Shown piece after piece: positions 1 to 7,416 of a stretch of 8,041 bases of DNA. The translations under genes were made by a program, and so were the position numbers. The stretch comes from Bacteroidales bacterium (lineage in GTDB: Bacteria > Bacteroidota > Bacteroidia > Bacteroidales > GCA-2748055): the NCBI GenBank assembly GCA_024763595.1, contig JANTFK010000132.1, positions 1-8,041 of the forward strand, read 5' to 3'. The notes below the pieces were generated by a model. That model was not told the origin of the DNA. It was given only the letters and a program-made list of their open reading frames with translations, and ran no database searches. Each line of letters starts with the position of its first letter. The stretch's first letter is position 1.

Positions 1-724
1 AGCGGGCATCGCAAACAGCTCCCCCGTATTCCAGTACCTCACCTGTTGTTTCCCGGACCGCTTTTACCACCTCAGGATTACCGGCCCGGGTAATGCCCTG
101 GTATCGCTGACAGTGATCATCGGCACAAACATGAAACTGTTCGTGCTCCTCACGGTCATACCACCGGATGTATTCGGTCCCTGTCCGGCGGATCATTTCA
201 TAGGGGATATCTTTCCCCCTGATCCTGTTATGCTTCTCAATCTGTGCCAGCAGCCAGCTACGTGAGATAATGGTATGTGATCTCAGCAGGGCAGGCGAGC
301 TGTCGCCACGCATCTCGGAAGAGATCACGCTTATCAGGTAATCTTCCACCGGTATGATGTTGACCACCTGGATCTGGCCGCCCGACACCATCAGCTTAAG
401 TTTCCCCTGAAATACCTGGTCCTCTTCCCGTTCCCAGTGAAACCCGATCCCGATAACCACATTCCGTATGATAAACCTGCAGGGTTTCCGCCCGGCCGGT
501 TCGAGGATCATGGGATCCATGGCAGTTTGGGTATGATCACCCACGGTCAGTTCCATGCGGTTCTCCCTGATTGTTACCTTCACCGCGCCCTGAAAAATGG
601 TTCTCCATTCCTTCTCACGCCCGTTACCCGGACTCCTGAGACGAAACCGCCCGTCCAGTATCAAACTGACCGCAGCAGCACGCACAATCCCCACGTCAAT
701 CTCAGGAGCCTTCGAACGATCCAT
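1..724 (-). CDS. SpoIID/LytB-domain protein, C-terminus cut by window edge
   Basis: This is my own translation of the minus strand from ATG 724; the frame stays open to the left edge and gives 241 residues. The SpoIID/LytB signature lies at about residues 121-160: VNIIPVEDYL, then SEM with Glu137 at the position of the SpoIID catalytic glutamate, then a run ending SRSWLLAQ that matches the family's KAQAvAARTYAL stretch. A second family block, FHVCADDHCQRYQG, spans 197-210 and holds Cys200 and Cys205. Characterised SpoIID is a lytic transglycosylase that cuts glycan strands stripped of peptides; LytB is an amidase enhancer. No signal peptide is visible at ATG 724, and the in-frame codons just upstream are not hydrophobic either. 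This is odd for a wall enzyme. The start overlaps the DUF4922 gene by 23 bases, implying coupled translation. No clear Shine-Dalgarno sequence precedes it. The family assignment is firm; the activity and location of this member are inference. Confidence 0.88.
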   Translation of the reverse strand, partial: MDRSKAPEIDVGIVRAAAVSLILDGRFRLRSPGNGREKEWRTIFQGAVKVTIRENRMELTVGDHTQTAMDPMILEPAGRKPCRFIIRNVVIGIGFHWEREEDQVFQGKLKLMVSGGQIQVVNIIPVEDYLISVISSEMRGDSSPALLRSHTIISRSWLLAQIEKHNRIRGKDIPYEMIRRTGTEYIRWYDREEHEQFHVCADDHCQRYQGITRAGNPEVVKAVRETTGEVLEYGGAVCDAR

Positions 725-1676
725 GGGCGTTAAGTTTTGTGACCAGGTGATGGGAAAGCCGGTCAAAATGGTTTTCTGAAAAAGAGATCTGGGAAAAGAT
801 ATCCGTGATATCTTCCCGGGTAATCTTCAAAAAATCCTTCTCCAGGGGGGTTATCAGTGTCCCTCCCATATCCACTGAAGCCGGGCTCAGCAATATGTTC
901 TTATCCCCCTCCTCAAAGTATTGCCAGGGACGGTGCCGGTCACGGGGAAAAAGCATAACCTGCCATGCCTCCCGGTTGTACCAGGCGAGTATGTTTACCA
1001 TGGGCTCCTCCCCCGGCCGGATGTTCCGGATAAAGCGTATGGCATGTGTAAAAGCTTCTTCCAGTCTCCCTTTTTGTCCCGACTCCAGGATCAGAAACCT
1101 GCGCAAGCCGTCCGATATACCCGTTACCGTCAGTCCGGCATCCGCCGCCAATGTTTTTCCGTACAACCTGGTGAGCGATCCCAGATCCTCCTCCAGCGGC
1201 ATGAAGCCGCGGTTACCTGCCTGGAAATGCATATGGTCCGGCGCAGATGCACCGCAGGAAGGTGCATTGTAAAAGATCACCAGTCCGGGCAGTTCCCGGC
1301 TCAGATCCAGGAAACGACCAAACTCCGGTTCGATGACCTGGGGGGTATGTTCCGTTTTTACAATGGTGAAATGCTTCCTGAAGATGGGGTAAGGGTTACA
1401 CAGGATCTCATAATCCCGGCCAAAGGCCACCCCGTTCTGTTCAGACGGACGGTTCTCCTTGCAAAGGAAACATTTACGTTGCCGGATGGATGCTTTATCC
1501 ACCCTGGCGGCAGAAGATCCAATACGTTTTGGGTTGAACTGAACATGGATGGAAAAGCCGTCAAATGCAAAGCTTTTCAACAGTGCCCCGTCAAGTTTTT
1601 CAAGGTTATTGCCCAGTAACGGCCAGCTGCTTACCTGGTCTTCCAGCAGGGCATCTGTCTTCTCCAGGATCGTCAT
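702..1676 (-). CDS. DUF4922 protein with GalT/HIT-like nucleotidyltransferase signature
   Basis: A 324-residue protein without a signal peptide or membrane segment, so probably cytoplasmic. It resembles the Bacteroidota DUF4922 family. Visible motifs are C69-F-L-C72 followed by KENRP, a TEHTPQ segment with His110, and APDHMHFQAG with H148-x-H150-x-Q152. The order CxxC, His, HxHxQ is that of galactose-1-phosphate uridylyltransferase. There, the two Cys, the middle His and the first His of HxHxQ bind zinc, and the second His is the nucleotidylated nucleophile. By analogy His150 would be the nucleophile here. The C-terminal third (about 226-255, NILAWYNREAW then LFPRDRHRPW) resembles the second half-domain of such enzymes. 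GDP-glucose phosphorylase (VTC2-like) and Ap4A phosphorylase are alternative models, and the true substrate is unknown. Its ATG overlaps the upstream glycosyltransferase stop (ATGA, 1673-1676), and its own end overlaps the SpoIID start, so it sits inside the operon. Confidence 0.87.
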   Translation of the reverse strand: MTILEKTDALLEDQVSSWPLLGNNLEKLDGALLKSFAFDGFSIHVQFNPKRIGSSAARVDKASIRQRKCFLCKENRPSEQNGVAFGRDYEILCNPYPIFRKHFTIVKTEHTPQVIEPEFGRFLDLSRELPGLVIFYNAPSCGASAPDHMHFQAGNRGFMPLEEDLGSLTRLYGKTLAADAGLTVTGISDGLRRFLILESGQKGRLEEAFTHAIRFIRNIRPGEEPMVNILAWYNREAWQVMLFPRDRHRPWQYFEEGDKNILLSPASVDMGGTLITPLEKDFLKITREDITDIFSQISFSENHFDRLSHHLVTKLNAHGSFEGS

Positions 1677-3148
1677 GAGCGTTCACTGTTCAGTTTTATC
1701 CTGGCCTGCAATTCAAAGGTGCGTATCCGGTCCTTGTAGAGATTGTGCCTGTTCAGCGCCTCAATGGAGAGTGATGCATCCGAATTATCGTCCCATCGCC
1801 TGCAAAGATAATTGGGCGTATAGATCCTGCCGATCCGGTAACGCCTGCTGATGGCCAGTCCCACGGCATAATCCTCTCCATAACTCACATTGGGGAGATT
1901 TATCTTCCGCAACAAAGGGGTATAGAAGGCCCGTGGTGCACCCAGTCCGTTGATGCGGAGGGCGTTGTTTCTCCCGTTTCCAGGTGTCCATTCCCGGTGG
2001 TCCACTATGCCCGGGGGGATCTCCTCCAGCTGAAAATTGGTCATCTGGTAAGAACCTATCACCATGGCGCACTGCTGTTCATAAAAAGCCCTGACCATCT
2101 GTTTCAGGGTATATTTATCCCTGTAAAGGTCATCGCTGTCGAGCTGAACGGCAAACTTACCGCAAGCAGGGTGATGTATGGCCACATTCCAGCATCCTCC
2201 GATTCCCAGATCCTCCCTTTCCGGGATCACATGGATCAGGTTGCTGTATTTTTCAGCCAGTTCCTTCACAATGTGGGTGGTTCTGTCGGTGGAGTGGTTA
2301 TCCACCAGGATCAGGTTATAATCGAAACCTGTCTCCTGCGACATCACCGATTCAATGGCACCGGCCACGGTTCGCTCCCGGTCCAGTACCGGGATAATAA
2401 CCGATGCTTCCACCGGGAATGTCTCCTCATCAAAATGTACAGGTTCAAACTCCGGTGCAAGCCATCCCCCGACCTGCCGGAGATGGGTGGTCACCGCTCT
2501 CTCCATATCCTCCTGTACGGACCTGTTGTGCGGATCCACATAGTCAAACATCTTTTTCCCCGATGCCCTGTTGTCAACCGATTCAGTCTCATAAAGAGAT
2601 TCCGGGATCCGCATGGGGAGGCCCTGCCGGCTCACTGCCAGCCTCAGCTGATACAATCCTGCATATGAAAGGGATTCCTGAAATCCCCGGGCCGCCTCTA
2701 TCAAAGCCCTGCTGCGAAAAAAAAGTACCGGACCAAAATCAAAATCATCCCGCAGGCTGCCCGCCTGGTAATCAACGACCGGGTGGGGGATCAGTTTTCC
2801 TGCAATGCGATCAAAGTGGTCGGCATAGAGCATGCCGGTTCCCGTTTCCCCGGCCACCGTGAGGAACCGTTCCAGTGCCAGCCATCCGAAGTCAATCCGG
2901 GTTTCCCGGGTAATGATCAGGGAGTAACCGGTCCCGGCGGAATGATCAGCTATTTTCCTTACCGTATCTGTACTGAACTGACCTTCGGTGCGGATAAAAG
3001 CACATCCCTCAGGGAGCTGTTCCGGTTCCTCCACCCCCAGCAGATAGACCAGGTTGACCGGACCACTGCCGGCTAACCCGGCCAGCGTCCCTTCCCAGAT
3101 TTCCATTGAACTGAACGGGATAAAGCAATTGATCTTATTCTTCATCAT
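1673..3148 (-). CDS. Two-domain glycosyltransferase, GT2 family at C-terminus
   Basis: A 491-residue soluble-looking protein without a signal peptide or membrane helices. A GT2 (GT-A fold) domain starts near residue 246. It shows VEASVIIPVLDRERTV (246-261), LILVDNHSTDRT (279-290), the nucleotide/metal DXD-type motif QLDSDD (335-340), GEDY (424-427) as the likely catalytic acidic site, and a late CRRW (449-452). Residues 1-230 look like a second, degenerate GT-A domain: MLYADHFD (106-113) sits where a DXD would be, and GSLRDDFDFGPVLFFRSRAL (130-149) resembles the acceptor-side block of GT2 enzymes. This N-terminal reading is inference. The family transfers a sugar from a nucleotide donor; donor and acceptor cannot be read here. 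Start choice: tandem ATGs at 3148 and 3145, with GGGGA 5 bases before the first. The gene overlaps the amidase end by 14 bases and runs into the DUF4922 gene with an ATGA overlap. Confidence 0.88.
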   Translation of the reverse strand: MMKNKINCFIPFSSMEIWEGTLAGLAGSGPVNLVYLLGVEEPEQLPEGCAFIRTEGQFSTDTVRKIADHSAGTGYSLIITRETRIDFGWLALERFLTVAGETGTGMLYADHFDRIAGKLIPHPVVDYQAGSLRDDFDFGPVLFFRSRALIEAARGFQESLSYAGLYQLRLAVSRQGLPMRIPESLYETESVDNRASGKKMFDYVDPHNRSVQEDMERAVTTHLRQVGGWLAPEFEPVHFDEETFPVEASVIIPVLDRERTVAGAIESVMSQETGFDYNLILVDNHSTDRTTHIVKELAEKYSNLIHVIPEREDLGIGGCWNVAIHHPACGKFAVQLDSDDLYRDKYTLKQMVRAFYEQQCAMVIGSYQMTNFQLEEIPPGIVDHREWTPGNGRNNALRINGLGAPRAFYTPLLRKINLPNVSYGEDYAVGLAISRRYRIGRIYTPNYLCRRWDDNSDASLSIEALNRHNLYKDRIRTFELQARIKLNSERS

Positions 3149-6131
3149 TTTTCCCCAGTAAATAGCTAATCGTTCTTTTCATGATCAGGTCCCGCTCCTG
3201 CTTCTCCCTGATGGTTTCAAAAGGGAACCCCAGTACAACCACCCCGTATCTGCCCCGCCAGGCCACACCGGCACTCATATTGTTCCCGGCATACCTGGCC
3301 AGTGTTATCGCCGTGGAATCGGCAGGCTCAAGGGCATCGGCACCCTCAACCATGTAGATGTGGGGATCCATCCGGGTCTGAAACGTAAAGTGCCCGGAAA
3401 CCTCCCCGAATGCAGGGTCCATGAAATAGAATTCTCCAAGGCGGGAAGCATTACTGGTTCTCCAGGTATATTTCAGTAATGAGGCCACCAGGGAGTCCTG
3501 TTCCCTGAGATGTACATCAGTGGCGATGTGGGCGCCGGTTAAAAAGAGGTGACCGCCATTTTCCAGGTATCTGCCCAGCCTGTTGAGCATGCTGCCGGGG
3601 AATACAGCATAACGGGGCACCGAGTCATTACCGGGCAGAAAGGAAGATAGCTCCTCCCCTGCCAGGTAATCCAACACATCATACTGATCCGGGTTGATGC
3701 TGTCGTCCAGCACCGACTCATCACTGACCGAAAAAAAGGAATAGCCCGCCTGCAGCATGGAGCTCCCGTGAATATAACTGAAATCGAAAGTGTTTCCCGG
3801 GATCACCTGTGCTTCCAGGTCGGCATAGGAGGCACCGTGCCCGGGAGAATCATCATCCAGCCAGGGTGAGCTTTTGAGATAATCAAACTGCTCCCCCACC
3901 GTATGCAGGTCCACTCCGTAAGGCACTCCCTGGTCCACCACATTCAGAAAACCGGCATAATGCTCATCGTCGAACCAGGCTGGTCCGCTCACCCTGTCAA
4001 ATGCATTTACAACCAGGACCGTACCGGATGACTCGCCGGCCCTGCCCGCCGCAAGTATTTCCGAGGGGAAACTCTCTCCTCCCCGGTTCACAGCAGTGAC
4101 CTTAAAGGAGTAGATGGTACCGGGATGAGGTGACGCCAGGATATAACGGGGTTCTGTAACCTGTATGCCATTATCAAACCCTTCTTCGTTGAGCCGGGTA
4201 TAGACGATATAGCTCTCTGCCTCTGCAGTGGGTTCAAGCGGATCATGCCGTGGCTTCCAGCTCAGGACGATCTCACCCCCGGGACCCGGGGATGTGCTGA
4301 AATGGTCCACGGGCAGCGGCTGGACCACATAGTCGATACCATACATGGCGTGCATGAATCTGAGCATTCCCTTGTAAATGGCCCGGCTCACATCAAACCG
4401 GAACATGGGCTCCTGCCCGAAACGGATATCCAGAAAATTCTGATGGGAAAAAAGTTCCAGCAACATGGCCGGTACATGTGGACGGTAGGCCTCACTGTAT
4501 TCCTTATCCCACATGCCCCTGCGGGTCCAGGCCGGATCATAGAGCGCCCGTATATCATCCACGATCTGTGTCTGCACCAGGTCGGTCAGGTCGCGGGAAG
4601 CCATCCGGGACAACCCCCCGGGAAAATAACCGCCATCCCGGGTAGTACTGTATATACCAAGTGTACCGATCACCGTGTCATTATCCGAAATCCCTGCATC
4701 TGTATGAAAAGCCAGCGAGAGGTCCACCGGGATATGCAATCCTTCCACGCTTCTGTCAGCATTGGGGCCCGAGGGTGCACCCATGAGGTAATTTACCCAC
4801 TCACCCCTTGACTGGTAATCGTCATTATAGTCATTGGTATCGTTCAGTTTCCAGACCAGTGAATCGGGCATTCCTGCATATTGCAGGTAGTACCGTGCGG
4901 CCTCCTGGTAACGGGGACGGTTCCCTGTAAGGCCATTCCTTGCAATGTTCCCCATACCGCCACCAAACCTTACCGCATCGGCGGTTACCACAGCATGACG
5001 CCGGCGGCTCCGGTTGGTCAGTACCACCTTACCCTCTTCAGGATGCAGTCCCTGCCGAAAATGAAACCTCCCCAGATATACCCAGGTGCTTCCTCCCATT
5101 TGCTGGTTGACAGAAAAATCTGTCACTCCACCCGCATGATATACCCTGTATGCTGCATCCTGCACACCCGCTGAAGAGGCATGATACGAGATATAGACCG
5201 CATAATCCCCCTCTTCCGGGATATCGGGGATCCACTGAATATCGTTGCCGGCTTCTCTGGAAGCGTTCATTTCAGCGTAACTCCCCAGTCGAAAAGGATT
5301 CTCCTGCACATAGGGAGGGGTTCCCAGTCCGAATCCCGTACACGTGTCACTGTTCCGAACATTCTCAGGGGTAAGGCAGAGGCTCTGCCCCGTGCTGCCG
5401 TCATTATCCACAACCACCTCATTCACCTGCCAGTCCCGCTCACGTGGAACAAATGTTGTGGCTCCGGCATTCTCCAGCATGGGGATCAGGAATGGCAATG
5501 TATAAGCCATGGGATAGAGATCCTCCACCGTCTGGAAGAGCCTGGCCCGTTGCCACTCCCACCGGTTCAGCGAGGGCTCATAGTACCATCCGTGGCTGTG
5601 CCAAAGGGCAATATTGGTGTTGAAAAGCGTGGCATCATCCAGCCATGGCCTGGAGAGGTTCCGGACCAGCGGAGGTGCTTTTCTGTGCCATTTGCCAAAG
5701 ATCCGTTTCCTGTCGATGCTTTTGGGGGATGACCGGTAGTAATTGGGGATCAGCGCTGCCACCGGATGTTTGCCGGCAAAAAGTTCAATCCGGTAACTGC
5801 TGTAGGGCTCCTCCAGACCGTGCCCGAGATTTTCCTGTAATGTATCCAGGAGAGGTTCCCTGAAAGGAGCGTAGGCCAGTTGCCGGTCGGCATAGACCCT
5901 GATCACACGTTTTTTAGCCGTTATCTCCACCCGCACAATTTTTGTGGAGTCCGTTTTCCGGTATCCGGTGACGCTCCTGATCCAGTTTCCGTTCAGCATG
6001 GATTCACCATTGTGTATGATTACCACCTCTGCCACAGAATCGTTCATGATCGCCTGCCCCCGGCTATCCTGCAGGGCCGGGGAAAACATAAATATCCAAA
6101 TTATCCCTGCATATCTGAGAAGTACCTGCAT
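3135..6131 (-). CDS. Exported multidomain N-acetylmuramoyl-L-alanine amidase with inserted golvesin-like domain
   Basis: A 998-residue protein. Residues 1-27 form a signal peptide (hydrophobic core, likely cut after RGQA), so it is periplasmic or secreted. The amidase_3 zinc signature is split. The first part is ALWHSHG (175-181), giving His178 or His180, and TVED with Glu203. The second part is LAFHTDAG with His476 and AMLLELFSHQNFLDIRFG with Glu559. Residues about 235-390 between them look like a golvesin C-terminal-like beta domain and hold the only two cysteines (252 and 264), a possible disulfide. Residues about 605-695 form a fibronectin III domain, and 700-998 a GATase/flavodoxin-like domain with no cysteine. 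The expected reaction is release of stem peptides from MurNAc. Such proteins are sometimes labelled 'xanthan lyase'; I see no support for that. Start choice: 6131 begins at the signal peptide, 7 bases after the NamZ stop, with AGGT overlapping that stop as ribosome site. A longer frame to 6308 would add 59 residues without signal character. Confidence 0.87.
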   Translation of the reverse strand: MQVLLRYAGIIWIFMFSPALQDSRGQAIMNDSVAEVVIIHNGESMLNGNWIRSVTGYRKTDSTKIVRVEITAKKRVIRVYADRQLAYAPFREPLLDTLQENLGHGLEEPYSSYRIELFAGKHPVAALIPNYYRSSPKSIDRKRIFGKWHRKAPPLVRNLSRPWLDDATLFNTNIALWHSHGWYYEPSLNRWEWQRARLFQTVEDLYPMAYTLPFLIPMLENAGATTFVPRERDWQVNEVVVDNDGSTGQSLCLTPENVRNSDTCTGFGLGTPPYVQENPFRLGSYAEMNASREAGNDIQWIPDIPEEGDYAVYISYHASSAGVQDAAYRVYHAGGVTDFSVNQQMGGSTWVYLGRFHFRQGLHPEEGKVVLTNRSRRRHAVVTADAVRFGGGMGNIARNGLTGNRPRYQEAARYYLQYAGMPDSLVWKLNDTNDYNDDYQSRGEWVNYLMGAPSGPNADRSVEGLHIPVDLSLAFHTDAGISDNDTVIGTLGIYSTTRDGGYFPGGLSRMASRDLTDLVQTQIVDDIRALYDPAWTRRGMWDKEYSEAYRPHVPAMLLELFSHQNFLDIRFGQEPMFRFDVSRAIYKGMLRFMHAMYGIDYVVQPLPVDHFSTSPGPGGEIVLSWKPRHDPLEPTAEAESYIVYTRLNEEGFDNGIQVTEPRYILASPHPGTIYSFKVTAVNRGGESFPSEILAAGRAGESSGTVLVVNAFDRVSGPAWFDDEHYAGFLNVVDQGVPYGVDLHTVGEQFDYLKSSPWLDDDSPGHGASYADLEAQVIPGNTFDFSYIHGSSMLQAGYSFFSVSDESVLDDSINPDQYDVLDYLAGEELSSFLPGNDSVPRYAVFPGSMLNRLGRYLENGGHLFLTGAHIATDVHLREQDSLVASLLKYTWRTSNASRLGEFYFMDPAFGEVSGHFTFQTRMDPHIYMVEGADALEPADSTAITLARYAGNNMSAGVAWRGRYGVVVLGFPFETIREKQERDLIMKRTISYLLGKNDEE

Positions 6132-6146
6132 ATCGATCTTACCTGG
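6132..6146 (-). promoter_or_regulatory. Ribosome-binding site of the amidase gene, overlapping the namZ stop
   Basis: On the minus strand the namZ end and amidase start read ACCAGGTAAGATCGATATG. The AGG(T) core lies about 8 bases before the ATG at 6131 and includes part of the namZ stop codon TAA (6141-6139). This spacing supports 6131 as the true start and suggests that ribosomes finishing namZ re-initiate on the amidase. Confidence 0.5.
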
Positions 6147-7389
6147 TATAAAGATAATATTCTGAAGAGAGAATTCTGAACTGCTCCTCTGCACCGTTCC
6201 AGTATTCCTGCAAGCGTTCAAAATCAAAATTTTCCTGCATCGAGATGCGCAGGTGATCCGATCCGCATCCATAATCGAACATCCGGTACCGGTCCTCTTT
6301 TCCTTCAAAGGGATCGAACGCGGGATCCAGCCTGCGGGCCTCCTGCAGGAACCAGAATTGAATGGAGGTGAGATTACCGGCAGAGAGATCGGTCAGGTGT
6401 ATCTGCACACCCTGCATCGGTATGCCCTTGCCCGACATATAATAGGGTTTGAAATATATGGGACGGAATATAACCCCTTCCAGACCCAGGGCATTCATAG
6501 CGCTGCTGAGGCGGCCGGCATCAATATGTCCGGTGGCCAGCACCTGAAACGGCAACGTATATCCTATCCCGATCATGGCGGGATCCAGTTCCCCGATGAT
6601 CCCGGTGGCCGGGTAACAGAAAGCAGTCCTGTAATCAGGGATATGGGGAGAGGTGGGAACCCACTGCAACCCGGTCCTGTCAAAGGTCATATTCCTGCTC
6701 CAGCCCTCCATTGGAACAACCTGCAACCTGCATTTTTTTGAAGTATGCAACATCCCCTGGCCGTTCAGCATGAGCGCAAGTTCACCACAGGTCAGGCCGT
6801 AAATATAGGGGATCTCATACTGGCTGATAAAGGAGTGGAACCCCTCTTCGACAAGCGGGCCTTCCACCCTGTCCCCCCCCAGCGGATTGGGCCGGTCCAG
6901 TATGATCACTTCTTTATCCATCTCTGCCGCCGCTTCCATCACCAGGCCCATGGTACTGATATAGGTATAAGAGCGCGTACCGATATCCTGTATGTCATAT
7001 ACGATCACATCCACCTTTTCAAGTGCCTCCGGACCGGGTTTCCGGTTTTTCCCGTAGAGGGAATAAACGGGGACCCCTGTTTTCTCATCCACTGCGTTCT
7101 GCACATGGTCCCCCGCCGAAAAATCACCCCTGACCCCGTGCTCCGGTCCAAAAAGCAGGGTGAGGTTTACATGTTCATGCAGGATATCAATGGTGGAACG
7201 GAGATGGCTGTCCACGCCGGTCGGGTTGGTTACCAGCCCGACCCGTTTCCCCTGCAACAAATCAAACTGCCGGTCCCTGAGCACTTCAATGCCTGTTTTG
7301 ACCTGTGCAACAGCTTCATGATATGAAAGAACCGAAGAAAACAACAGCAACAGAGATACACGGAACACCAGCCTTTTCACCCGTTTCAC
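6139..7389 (-). CDS. namZ: DUF1343 / NamZ-type exo-beta-N-acetylmuramidase (GH171)
   Basis: A 416-residue exported protein if started at GTG 7389. The signal peptide runs KRVKRLVFR, then a leucine-rich core, then a likely signal peptidase I site after AVA (before QVKTG); there is no lipobox cysteine. NamZ releases MurNAc from the non-reducing ends of peptide-free peptidoglycan chains. Family blocks, numbered from the GTG start, are RVGLVTNPTGVD (49-60), LLFGPEHGVRG with the conserved Glu83-His84 (79-89), VDVIVYDIQDIGTRSYTY (126-143), ILDRPNPLGG (163-172) and YGLTCGEL (197-204). GPEHG is the most conserved stretch and the family's proposed active-site region. Length is typical. Start choice: ATG 7434 is in frame but would place 15 polar residues before the signal peptide and put the TAnnTTTG promoter box inside the gene, so GTG 7389 (or GTG 7380) is preferred. 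It is the first gene of the operon. The family call is strong; the substrate here is by homology. Confidence 0.88.
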   Translation of the reverse strand: MKRVKRLVFRVSLLLLFSSVLSYHEAVAQVKTGIEVLRDRQFDLLQGKRVGLVTNPTGVDSHLRSTIDILHEHVNLTLLFGPEHGVRGDFSAGDHVQNAVDEKTGVPVYSLYGKNRKPGPEALEKVDVIVYDIQDIGTRSYTYISTMGLVMEAAAEMDKEVIILDRPNPLGGDRVEGPLVEEGFHSFISQYEIPYIYGLTCGELALMLNGQGMLHTSKKCRLQVVPMEGWSRNMTFDRTGLQWVPTSPHIPDYRTAFCYPATGIIGELDPAMIGIGYTLPFQVLATGHIDAGRLSSAMNALGLEGVIFRPIYFKPYYMSGKGIPMQGVQIHLTDLSAGNLTSIQFWFLQEARRLDPAFDPFEGKEDRYRMFDYGCGSDHLRISMQENFDFERLQEYWNGAEEQFRILSSEYYLYTR

Positions 7390-7408
7390 ATGATTGAGAT
7401 TTGATTTA

Positions 7409-7416
7409 CAAAGATA
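7409..7416 (-). promoter_or_regulatory. Candidate Bacteroidota -7 promoter box for the operon
   Basis: The minus strand reads TATCTTTG, an exact match to the Bacteroidota sigma-ABfr -7 consensus TAnnTTTG, inside the most AT-rich stretch of the window (about 7397-7428). Transcription would start a few bases downstream, near 7404, giving a very short leader of roughly 15 bases before GTG 7389. I see no TTTG-type -33 element at the usual 19-21-base spacing, so the match is only half supported. Confidence 0.5.

Noticed and set aside
437..733. Plus-strand 98-residue frame near the left edge
   Set aside because: It is opposite the SpoIID/LytB coding region and its proline/histidine-rich translation has no recognisable motif.
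921..2668. Long plus-strand frames (for example 921-1619 and 1997-2668)
   Set aside because: Their translations show no family motifs and are opposite strongly conserved minus-strand genes; they are antisense shadows of a GC-rich coding region.
3135..6131. Xanthan lyase activity for the large exported protein
   Set aside because: I see no polysaccharide-lyase motif or toroid domain; the zinc-amidase residues and the wall-enzyme neighbours explain it better.
6132..6308. Upstream extension of the amidase frame to an ATG at 6308
   Set aside because: It lies wholly inside the end of the namZ gene, adds 59 cysteine-rich, basic residues of no recognisable type, and would bury a clear signal peptide that begins at 6131 behind a ribosome site.
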